Below are positions 43,752-51,311 of a DNA stretch of 64,000 nucleotides, one piece after another. Each line of letters begins with the position of its first letter. Position 1 is the first letter of the stretch. This DNA is from Pontibacter roseus DSM 17521. GTDB lineage: Bacteria > Bacteroidota > Bacteroidia > Cytophagales > Hymenobacteraceae. The DNA lies in the NCBI RefSeq assembly GCF_000373265.1, contig NZ_KB890766.1, positions 342,594 through 406,593 on the forward strand, in the 5' to 3' direction. The notes below the pieces were generated by a model. The model had not been told where the DNA came from. It made no database searches and saw only the letters and a list, made by a program, of their open reading frames with translations. A program made the position numbers and the translations under genes.

Positions 43752-44809
43752 AAAAGATATTGCTGATAGAAGACAACCAGGAGATACGCGAAAACACCGC
43801 CGAGATACTCTCACTGGCTAATTATGAAGTGATAGAAGCCGAGAACGGCAAAGTAGGCGTAGACCTGGCCAAGAAGGAGAACCCGGACCTGATTATCTGT
43901 GACATCATGATGCCGCAACTGGACGGCTATGGCGTATTGCACATGCTCAGCAAGAACACGACCACCTCCAGCATACCTTTCATTTTCCTGACTGCCAAAT
44001 CAGAGAAAGAGGACTTCCGGAAGGGGATGAACCTGGGTGCCGACGACTACCTGACCAAGCCCTTTGATGATTTGGAACTGCTGGATGCGGTGGAGATGCG
44101 CCTGAAGAAGAACGAGATTCTGAAGACTGAATTCCAGAAGAGCGTACAGGGCATCGACAACTTCATACAGGAGGCAAAGGGCTATGAGGAGCTGAACAAG
44201 CTTATCTCGGATAAGCGAAAAGTGACCATCTTCCGGAAAAAACAACACCTGTTCTCGGAGGGCAACTACCCCAATAACCTCTACTTTCTGAACAAGGGCA
44301 GAATCAAGGCTTACAAGTCGAATGAGGAAGGTCGAGAGTACATCACCAACCTTTACAAAGATGGTGACTTCATTGGTTATTTGGATTTGATGGAGGAGAA
44401 AGCCTACCGCGAATCCGCCATGGCGCTGGAAGAGTCGGAGGTATACATCATCCCCAAAGAGGACTTCTTTACGCTGCTGTACCAGAACCGCGATGTGGCG
44501 GGCAAGTTCATCAAGATACTGGCCGATAACCTGGCGGATAAGGAGGAGCGGCTGCTGAAACTGGCCTATAACTCGGTGCGCAAGCGTGTGGCCGAAGCGC
44601 TGCTGCTCGTGGAGAAGCAGTACAAAGAAGACCCTAATTATAAATCAGAAGTGTCCATCACCCGCGAAGATTTGGCCAGCATCGTAGGAGCCTCCAAGGA
44701 GACCGTTATCCGTACCCTCGCCGACTTCAAAGATGAAAACCTGATTGACACCCGAGGCAGTAAAATCACAATCCTCAACGCCACCAAGCTGGAGCGTATG
44801 CGGAATTAA
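43748..44809 (+). CDS. Receiver-Crp/Fnr fusion transcriptional regulator
   Basis: A 353-residue protein that joins a response-regulator receiver (phospho-Asp52 in ICDIMMPQLDG, LTAKSEK, TKPFDD) to a Crp/Fnr-type cNMP-fold domain (about 150-270, YFLNKGRIKAYKS) and a C-terminal winged HTH (about 290-350). The recognition helix VGASKETVIRTLADF keeps Glu and Arg at the positions with which Crp and Fnr read the TGA part of their half-sites. This makes it the best local candidate to bind the TGAC-N4-GTCA operators in the window. It is translationally coupled to the receiver-kinase gene. The DNA target is inferred. Confidence 0.93.
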   Translation: MKKILLIEDNQEIRENTAEILSLANYEVIEAENGKVGVDLAKKENPDLIICDIMMPQLDGYGVLHMLSKNTTTSSIPFIFLTAKSEKEDFRKGMNLGADDYLTKPFDDLELLDAVEMRLKKNEILKTEFQKSVQGIDNFIQEAKGYEELNKLISDKRKVTIFRKKQHLFSEGNYPNNLYFLNKGRIKAYKSNEEGREYITNLYKDGDFIGYLDLMEEKAYRESAMALEESEVYIIPKEDFFTLLYQNRDVAGKFIKILADNLADKEERLLKLAYNSVRKRVAEALLLVEKQYKEDPNYKSEVSITREDLASIVGASKETVIRTLADFKDENLIDTRGSKITILNATKLERMRN

Positions 44810-45021
44810 GGAGGTGTTGCTCTGGATTTTTGTTGCTGACTATACCTGATTATTAATAGGGGCGGATTGCTTCACAGTAATCAAATTCAGCCGAGCCAAT
44901 GCCCTTGTACCTTTCATGTGTTAGTTACTGTTCGAGCGCTCAGGCCGCGGTGGCCCGAGCAGTAGGTATTTATTCGGTAGCTCACGGCTGTAGCTTTGCA
45001 GCTACACCTGATTCCCGTATC

Positions 45022-45059
45022 AAGAGGGGAATTGGGAACGATTACATCCCCCTGCCCCC
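45022..45059 (+). repeat. Dispersed G/C-rich repeat, copy A
   Basis: Matches the reverse complement of 51163-51200 with one substitution and one single-base indel. The core contains GGGAACGATT and CATCCCCCTGCCCC. Confidence 0.7.
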
Positions 45060-45462
45060 TTCGGAGGGGGACTTTCTGCCGTGACTGTTCGTCACATGTG
45101 AGCATTGTAGCACATGAACACTGGCAGGTATACCAAGGCGTGCTTACAACAGCGGCTACGAAGGTATAGCAACTGCCAGGTGCACCTTTTGGCGCTCCAC
45201 TGTTCGAGCGTTCAGCGAGTTTGGAGCGTCTTGACTTTTTTGCTTGCTTTGGGGGTAGGGGCCCTCGATTTGTGTCAAGACAAAAAGTAAGGCCTGCCCG
45301 GCCAGGGCAAGCTACGGAGCAACTCAGCGGGCAAAAGGCTTGCGCCACCGCTACGGAGCAGAAGCAGTTGCTACCAACCCATCCCTGCTACCACCCCACA
45401 AAACTTCTCCCAAGTGACACAGTGGTAACAACTGAAGTAGTGACAATTATCCTACTCAAAAG

Positions 45463-45474
45463 TGACCAAAGTCA
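45463..45474. promoter_or_regulatory. TGAC-N4-GTCA operator of hemA
   Basis: TGACCAAAGTCA, a perfect TGAC inverted repeat with a four-base spacer. Its 5' end is 35 bases before GAAATTTG (45498-45505), a one-mismatch -7 box, as in the 35-base promoter class. Confidence 0.65.
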
Positions 45475-45497
45475 TGTTTCGAACGGCTTGTTTTGAG

Positions 45498-45505
45498 GAA
45501 ATTTG
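45498..45505 (+). promoter_or_regulatory. -7-like box (GAAATTTG) of hemA
   Basis: One mismatch from TAnnTTTG at the first base, the same mismatch as in the qNOR-operon box (GACCTTTG). It lies 23 bases before the ATG at 45528. Confidence 0.4.
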
Positions 45506-45527
45506 CATTGTATCTGATAGAAAAACA

Positions 45528-46790
45528 ATGCAAAACCAGTTCAAAGCACTCACTTTATCCTACAAGCATGCCCCCATTGCCGTTCGTGAAGCAGTGTCAC
45601 TGAATGAGATAGCCTGCCGGAACCTGCTCGACAAAATAAACGAGTTCACGGTGGCGCAGGACGTGCTGGTGCTTTCTACTTGCAACCGCACTGAGGTGTA
45701 CTATGCTGCGGAGCAGGACCTTTCCCGTGAAATCATCAAGCTGATTGCGCTGGAGAAAGGCTTCATCGCCACCAAAGAGATTGTTCCCTTCTTCAAGAGC
45801 ATCACCGGACACCAGGAGGCTGTGCAGCACCTGTTCTATGTGGCGCTGGGGCTGGAGTCGCAGGTGGTAGGCGATATGCAGATACTCAACCAAGTGAAAA
45901 AAGCCTACCAGTGGGCGGCCGATGCCGACATGGCCGGCCCGTTCCTGCACCGGCTGCTGCACACCATCTTCTATACCAACAAGCAAGTGTTCAACCAGAC
46001 CGCTTTCTTTGATGGAGCCGCTTCGGTGTCATATGCTACGGTAGAGCTGGTGGAGGAACTGACCAGGGGTATGGCGGAACCGCGCGTGCTGATGATTGGG
46101 GTAGGGGAGATTGGCGCCAATGTATGCGACAACTTTGGGAAATCGGCCATCAACAACGTAACCATCGCGAACCGCACGCACCACAAAGCCCTGGAACTGG
46201 CGCAGAAGACAGGCGCCACGGCGGTCTATTGGGAGAACGTATGGGAAGAAATCAGCAAGGCAGACGTGGTGATTTCCTCCGTGCCGGGCGACTGCTTTTT
46301 CATCAGCAAAGAGGAGGTGGAGAAGCAGGGGCTAAGCTCCAGCAAACTTTTCATCGACCTTTCGATGCCACGAAGCATCGACGCCGGCATTGAGACGCTG
46401 CCAGAGGCTAAGGTATACAACGTAGACAACATCAAAAACCGCGCGACAGAGGCTTTGGAGATAAGACTGGCCGCTATTCCGCAGGTGAAGGAAATCATTA
46501 CCGAGGCGATGGTGGAGTTCCAGGCCTGGACACGCGAGATGGCGATGTCGCCGGCGCTGCAGCAGTTCAAGAGCCGGCTGGAGGACATTCGTCAGCAGGA
46601 AATCGCACGCTACACCAAAAAGCTGGGTGCAGAAGAGAAGGAACTGGTGGAGGCCATCACGAAGAATATCCTCAACAAGATTGTGAAACTGCCGGCGCTG
46701 GAATTGAAAGCAGCGTGCCAGCGCGGTGAGTCAGAGGCGCTGCTCGAAGGCTTGAGCGCTCTGTTCAACCTGGAGAAGCAGGAGGCTTAA
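45528..46790 (+). CDS. hemA: Glutamyl-tRNA reductase
   Basis: Makes glutamate-1-semialdehyde from glutamyl-tRNA, the first step of heme synthesis by the C5 route. The 420-residue product has the catalytic Cys in LSTCNRTEVYY, the NADPH-binding MIGVGEIGANV and a C-terminal dimerisation helix region. The ATG at 45528 is chosen, since an in-frame start at 45462 falls on the operator. The presence of the operator suggests that heme synthesis is raised with the heme-rich denitrification enzymes. Confidence 0.96.
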   Translation: MQNQFKALTLSYKHAPIAVREAVSLNEIACRNLLDKINEFTVAQDVLVLSTCNRTEVYYAAEQDLSREIIKLIALEKGFIATKEIVPFFKSITGHQEAVQHLFYVALGLESQVVGDMQILNQVKKAYQWAADADMAGPFLHRLLHTIFYTNKQVFNQTAFFDGAASVSYATVELVEELTRGMAEPRVLMIGVGEIGANVCDNFGKSAINNVTIANRTHHKALELAQKTGATAVYWENVWEEISKADVVISSVPGDCFFISKEEVEKQGLSSSKLFIDLSMPRSIDAGIETLPEAKVYNVDNIKNRATEALEIRLAAIPQVKEIITEAMVEFQAWTREMAMSPALQQFKSRLEDIRQQEIARYTKKLGAEEKELVEAITKNILNKIVKLPALELKAACQRGESEALLEGLSALFNLEKQEA

Positions 46791-46808
46791 GCACTATACC
46801 TGTCGGGT

Positions 46809-47423
46809 TTAGTAGTAGCGGATAGGTATAGAAAACACCTTCAGGATATCAGGTACCTTGAATCGGCTTTCACGCTGTCCCTGTTGTTGATTTAGACCAT
46901 GCTTGAAGTTCGCATTAGCGTCCATGGCCGGCATGTTAGTTATGGATTTGTAGACAACTGGCGGTGGCAGGGGCGCTATCAGTTCGCTGGAGTCTTTAGG
47001 CAGCTTGGTTCGCAGCAAAGCCTGTTTCAGGTCATACTCCGTAGCCCATGGCATTACCTCTACAACTGGAAGTGGATTGGGCTGTTCCTCTAGTACAACC
47101 TTAACCGTCAGGCTGTTTTTGGACTCATCAGCCGGTATCACGAGCTTTTTGCTGGAGTATCCTAAGGCATCGAAGACAATCGTATCGCCTGCCACTACCG
47201 GCATCGAAAAATAACCGCTCTTGCGGGTATGCGTGCCTCGTGTCGTGCCCGGCACGAATACGGCCACTCCCTCCAATCCGCTCAGGCTGTCCCCAGCCAC
47301 TACCTTTCCCGATACCTGCACCACCTGCTCTTGAAGTGGCGTCGCTTGCTGCGCCAGGACATCCTGGTGCCACAGGAGCATTGAGATGAAGGAAATAAGC
47401 AGCGGCAGTCTTCTGGTGTCCAT
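46809..47423 (-). CDS. Secreted carboxypeptidase-regulatory-like domain protein
   Basis: A 205-residue exported protein from the ATG at 47423, which directly precedes a signal peptide (MDTRRLPLLISFISMLLWHQ). The mature part starts with a CarboxypepD_reg-like beta-sandwich (VQVSGKVVAGDSLSGLEGVAVFVPGT ... FDALGYSSKKLVI), the plug-like module also found at the N-terminus of TonB receptors. The C-terminus is Pro-rich and ends with IPIRYY. Function unknown. It lies 77 bases after a second protein with the same domain. Confidence 0.8.
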   Translation of the reverse strand: MDTRRLPLLISFISMLLWHQDVLAQQATPLQEQVVQVSGKVVAGDSLSGLEGVAVFVPGTTRGTHTRKSGYFSMPVVAGDTIVFDALGYSSKKLVIPADESKNSLTVKVVLEEQPNPLPVVEVMPWATEYDLKQALLRTKLPKDSSELIAPLPPPVVYKSITNMPAMDANANFKHGLNQQQGQRESRFKVPDILKVFSIPIRYY

Positions 47424-47500
47424 GCAGGTATGGCTATTCCCTACTCTCCTGAAGAGGCAAGGGATTGGTGTCCAAATTAGAAGATGCGTTGTTGAAGTGA

Positions 47501-48346
47501 TTACTGCCGCACCGTCACATAGGCTGCCAACCGGGCGCCCACAAATTTTTCCCAATCGCCGAGGCTTGCCTTTCGGGTATAGCCACTGCCTCCCAGAGCG
47601 GCTCCGTATGTGAAAATGTATTTCTCGTACTGGCTGTGTTCCGGCAGGTATTCTATCCCCAGGAAGAAGTCATCTTCCACCACTATACCGTATGGCTCCA
47701 GCGGAATTGTCACCCAGCCCTGGTTCAGCGGCAATCGTTTTATAATGCTTTTCTCGATGAGACGTTCGCCTGGCATACCTGCCTCAGGCTTGTAAAGGTT
47801 GATGCGGAAGGTTGCCGAATCACGCTTGACGCTGCGCAGGTATACCGTGGCAGACAGAATCTCGGAGGGTTTGTTGTTCAGGCCGATGTGCTTGGCCAAC
47901 TCCGAAATATCATCTGAGTGGACTGTTTCTGCAGAGCCATAGAGAAACGGGTTGCGTGAGGTGGTGCCAAACTTCCTGGTTTTAGGCGTCTTGCTACGGA
48001 TGACCACCTCCTGCAGTGCCGTTGTTTTCTCGGATAGGAAAAACTCGCTTGTCTGATTAGCCAGGATTACTGCTATGGGCAGGGAAACTTCCTGGTAGCC
48101 CACTGCCGAAAAAGTGAGTGTATCCTGCCGGTTCTCCTCTTTCAGAGTTAGGGAAAATGTGCCGTACAGTTTGGACGCTGTGCCGATGTTCTTCTTTTTG
48201 ATGCCGATGTTGACATAAGGTATAGCCTCCTGCTGCGCGGCGCTTTTGACCATTCCTTTCAGCGTAAGGGTTTGCGCGAAGGACAGGGAGGCGATGAACA
48301 GAAACAACCCTGTCAGGGTAAGTCGGGTGAAAGGGTTTTGGGGCAT
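47501..48346 (-). CDS. Secreted carboxypeptidase-regulatory-like domain protein
   Basis: A 281-residue exported protein. The ATG at 48346 is followed by a signal peptide (MPQNPFTRLTLTGLFLFIAS). A CarboxypepD_reg-like domain comes first (LKGMVKSAAQQEAIPYVNIGI ... FSAVGYQEVSLPI), then a second beta-rich region with EVVIRSKTPKTRKFG and LGIEYLP. A shared domain and orientation with the next gene suggest a small surface-protein pair. No enzymatic motif is visible. Confidence 0.8.
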   Translation of the reverse strand: MPQNPFTRLTLTGLFLFIASLSFAQTLTLKGMVKSAAQQEAIPYVNIGIKKKNIGTASKLYGTFSLTLKEENRQDTLTFSAVGYQEVSLPIAVILANQTSEFFLSEKTTALQEVVIRSKTPKTRKFGTTSRNPFLYGSAETVHSDDISELAKHIGLNNKPSEILSATVYLRSVKRDSATFRINLYKPEAGMPGERLIEKSIIKRLPLNQGWVTIPLEPYGIVVEDDFFLGIEYLPEHSQYEKYIFTYGAALGGSGYTRKASLGDWEKFVGARLAAYVTVRQ

Positions 48347-48589
48347 GGATAGGGTCTTCGTGGATTGTGGTGCTATACCACAGGCATTTGCTATACCTGT
48401 CACAAAGAAGATTCTATTCTGCCCGAAAGGGTTGCATGAGGCGTTGTATTTTGCCAAACGCTTATCCAGGTATGGGCATTGTTAAGACCAGGTGGATGGA
48501 CTCGTTTTGGTATTTCAGCTGACATACGTGGCTAAGCGACGGGTGAGGCCTTTTGCCGAAGGTTGACGTTTAGGAGTTGTTGGCAGAGG

Positions 48590-49048
48590 TTATTTTGTAG
48601 AGCTTTCTACCTTATTCCAGTCTATCTCCGTAGAGTCTATGAAATTGATTAGCACAGAATCCTTCACTTTTAAGTACACCGGTGAACCGCCATGATACAA
48701 TGTAGTTGTGTCACCGGATTCTTCTATGTAAATTTTGTCGGAATTGGCTCCAAGTTCGCTGTTGTCATCAGTTCCTTTGATGATGTAAACCATGTACAGA
48801 GCAAAACCCAAGCACATCAATAAATTAGTAAAGATTATTCCGCGTAATACTTCTGTTCTTTTTCCAATTATGTATCGGATAGCTGCCGCTAATAACCACA
48901 AAAAGCCAAGAAAGAATGTTATGAGGGTTATTATGTGATGTAGGCCAGGTGCATGTATGTATTCATGTCCGATAGTTAAATAACACAGCCCTGCAATGGC
49001 AAGTCCGATTGTGTAGAACAGAAATGCGACTAAAAATCCTTTATACAT
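48590..49048 (-). CDS. Small polytopic membrane protein, function unknown
   Basis: A 152-residue product with three membrane helices (about residues 5-27, 38-60 and 68-90) and a C-terminal soluble domain of about 60 residues rich in Asp, Ser and Thr. The base composition is more AT-rich than its neighbours, and the AGGTATA heptamer is absent. The 36-base palindromic repeat copy B (49078-49113) lies immediately upstream. It may have been acquired as a small gene unit. No family was recognised. Confidence 0.65.
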   Translation of the reverse strand: MYKGFLVAFLFYTIGLAIAGLCYLTIGHEYIHAPGLHHIITLITFFLGFLWLLAAAIRYIIGKRTEVLRGIIFTNLLMCLGFALYMVYIIKGTDDNSELGANSDKIYIEESGDTTTLYHGGSPVYLKVKDSVLINFIDSTEIDWNKVESSTK

Positions 49049-49077
49049 GTTTCACTTTGTTCTTGATAATGACTGCC

Positions 49078-49113
49078 AACTACCGTGTAAACATCACGAT
49101 GACGTTTATCTGC
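49078..49113. repeat. 36-base palindromic repeat, copy B
   Basis: Matches 28621-28656 at 32 of 36 positions in the same orientation. The palindrome arms (AAACATCAC, ATGACGTTT) are imperfect here. Confidence 0.7.
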
Positions 49114-49139
49114 CATGTAAGTGATAGTCTGATCCTCGC

Positions 49140-49451
49140 TTACTTCAACCCAACTCCACCCAGCACTTCCAGCACCTGGCCTTTTTCGGGTTTGCCTGCC
49201 AACAAGGGCATGGCCTCACCGATGAGCTCTCGCACGCCAGGCACCAGCAGTGAGTTGTCGTGGTCTTCCTGGCTGTCCCAAACCTCTGTCACCCACACGG
49301 CATCAGGGGTGCTGTTGTCGCGGCTCACCAGGTATAGCCGGCAGCCTTGGGCAGTACGAACGAGTTCAGCCGCCTGTAAGAGAATGTGGGCGAGATTTTC
49401 GCCATTGCCTGGGGTGGCATTTAATCTTCCGTGGAGTCCGTATTGGGTCAT
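49140..49451 (-). CDS. ABM-domain putative monooxygenase
   Basis: A 103-residue protein with the dimeric ferredoxin-like ABM fold: GLHGRLNATPGNGENLAHILLQ at the start, then GCRLYLVSRDNSTPDAVWVTEVW and a QEDHDNSLLVPGVRELI segment. Family members include quinol monooxygenases and heme-degrading enzymes. The residues needed to tell these apart are not evident. It is a single gene. Confidence 0.85.
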   Translation of the reverse strand: MTQYGLHGRLNATPGNGENLAHILLQAAELVRTAQGCRLYLVSRDNSTPDAVWVTEVWDSQEDHDNSLLVPGVRELIGEAMPLLAGKPEKGQVLEVLGGVGLK

Positions 49452-49624
49452 GATGGGTTGCTTCTAGCTTTGTGTGTACCTGCACAATATAGCAATTCCA
49501 GGTAGAACATAAACCCAACACCGCAAGCCGGGGCAGCAAAATAATCCGCTATACCTTGTCAATACTGATGAGATGGTTTTATTTGCCGGAAAGCTGCTAA
49601 TTCAAAGACTGTATCCTTTCCGGC

Positions 49625-50908
49625 ATGAGCAAAACCTGTATACTTACATTTCGAAGGCTGGCGTTATACCTGGGCGCTTTTGTAGGACTGACTTCAGGCG
49701 CCTGTAGCAGTAGCCAGAAGAGTACCAGCAAACCCGACAACATGATAGAAAACATTCTCTCCGCCAAGCCTGAGCAGTTCAAGGAGATTCTGGATAACGC
49801 TGAAAAGCACAGGCTGCAAATCCTGTACACGCAGATTGACCGCGATGAGCAGAACAGACCACACTTCACCTCCTATACCTACCGCGTCAATCCGCAGGAA
49901 TACTTTTACCCAGCCAGCACCGTCAAGCTGCCCGGTGCTTTGGTGGCGCTGGAGAAACTCAACGAACTGAACATACCTGGACTTGACAAGTACACGCCCC
50001 TGAAGGTGGACAGCGCCTATTCCCGGCAGACCGCCGTGACCGGCGACAGCACCTCCGCCGACGGAAAGGCCTCCATTGCGCACTACATCAAGAAATTGTT
50101 TCTGGTGAGCGACAACGATGCCTACAACCGGCTGTATGAGTTTGTGGGGCAGCAGCGCCTGAACCAAGCCTTGCATGAGAAGGGCTTCCAGGATGTGCAA
50201 CTGGTGCACCGGCTGGATATTTCGCGTACCCCAGACGAGAACCGTCATACCAACCCCTTCACTTTTTATAAGGACGACCAGATTATCTATCAGCAGCCCC
50301 TGGTGCACAATCCTACACGTTTCCACCAGGCCAGGTATGACGGGATGCTCGGTAAAGGCTATATCGATGGCGACAAACTGATTAACGGCCCCATGGATTT
50401 CACGGGCAAGAACTACATCACGCTGGAGGTGCTTCAGGGTATACTCAAAAGCGTGCTGTTACCGGAGGCCGTACCAGAGCAGCAACGCTTTAACCTGACC
50501 GACGACGACTATGCCTTCCTGTACAGGTACATGTCGATGCTGCCCCGCGAAAGCGATTATCCTGCTTATAACCCCAAGGAGTACCCGGACAGCTACGTGA
50601 AATTCCTGCTATACGGCACTTCCAAAGAGCGCATACCGGACAATGTCCGCATCTTCAACAAAATCGGCAACGCCTATGGTTTTCTGCTTGACAATGCCTA
50701 CATCGTGGACTTTGACAAAGGTGTGGAGTTCATGCTGACGGCCGTGATTTCAGTCAACGAGAATGGCACATACAACGATGGCCAGTATGAATACGAGGAG
50801 ATAGGCTACCCCTTCCTGAGAAACCTGGGCCGCGCCATATACGAGCACGAGGTAAAGCGTAAGAAAGAGCACCTGCCAGACCTAAGCAAGTTCAGGCTGA
50901 AATATTAG
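49625..50908 (+). CDS. Class A beta-lactamase-like serine hydrolase lipoprotein
   Basis: A 427-residue product with signal peptide and lipobox SGAC (Cys27). The serine hydrolase fold shows the SxxK motif in FYPASTVKLPGAL, an SDN motif in FLVSDNDAYNRLYE and a family-type C-terminal strand with DKGVEFMLTAVI. It is longer than true class A beta-lactamases (about 290 residues), with an extra central segment, so a peptidoglycan or peptide hydrolase role is as likely as antibiotic resistance. It is a single gene. Confidence 0.88.
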   Translation: MSKTCILTFRRLALYLGAFVGLTSGACSSSQKSTSKPDNMIENILSAKPEQFKEILDNAEKHRLQILYTQIDRDEQNRPHFTSYTYRVNPQEYFYPASTVKLPGALVALEKLNELNIPGLDKYTPLKVDSAYSRQTAVTGDSTSADGKASIAHYIKKLFLVSDNDAYNRLYEFVGQQRLNQALHEKGFQDVQLVHRLDISRTPDENRHTNPFTFYKDDQIIYQQPLVHNPTRFHQARYDGMLGKGYIDGDKLINGPMDFTGKNYITLEVLQGILKSVLLPEAVPEQQRFNLTDDDYAFLYRYMSMLPRESDYPAYNPKEYPDSYVKFLLYGTSKERIPDNVRIFNKIGNAYGFLLDNAYIVDFDKGVEFMLTAVISVNENGTYNDGQYEYEEIGYPFLRNLGRAIYEHEVKRKKEHLPDLSKFRLKY

Positions 50909-51162
50909 CATACCAAATACTGTCATTGCCATTAATTCTGTCATTCCGACGGAAGGAGGAAGCTTATACTCTTCTTGGCGCAAATCTGGCGTCAGCGCAG
51001 ATGCGGCTTTTATAAACTTCTTCTACAGCCTTTACATTATTTTCACCGCCCGTTCCCGCTGCACTCGCACAGGCGGCAGGTATGGTAACAGATTTCTCCT
51101 ATCGTCGAAATGACAAAGTTGCAAGGAAATGACAGTTAGTGAAGGAGATTTCTCTTTCAAAA

Positions 51163-51200
51163 GGGGCAGGGGGATGTCAATCGTTCCCGATTCCCCTCTT
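51163..51200 (-). repeat. Dispersed G/C-rich repeat, copy B
   Basis: Its reverse complement matches 45022-45059 with one substitution and one single-base indel. Confidence 0.7.
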
Positions 51201-51258
51201 GGGAGGGGCAGGTTCTTTCTATGTATAGCATCTTCAAGCCAGCGAGCCTCTAAACAAA

Positions 51259-51286
51259 ACAGCCACCTCCAATCAGGGGTGGCTGT
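51259..51286 (-). terminator. Terminator of the SusD/SusC operon
   Basis: On the minus strand a 9-bp stem (51278-51286 with 51259-51267) is followed by TTTTGTTTA, a good intrinsic terminator 25 bases past the SusD stop codon. Confidence 0.8.
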
Positions 51287-51311
51287 CTTTACTCCATACC
51301 TAAAGTATACC

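Larger units (their letters stand above)
44810..45527. other. Intergenic stretch with repeats upstream of hemA
   Basis: About 720 bases without a convincing gene. It holds a 17-base direct repeat (44927-44943 and 45199-45215, one mismatch), one copy of a dispersed repeat (45022-45059), an inverted pair GTCTTGAC/GTCAAGAC (near 45228 and 45276), and the hemA operator and promoter at the right end. Confidence 0.5.
50909..51311. other. Intergenic stretch with repeat copy and terminator
   Basis: No convincing gene. It contains the dispersed repeat copy B (51163-51200) and the SusCD operon terminator (51259-51286). Confidence 0.5.
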
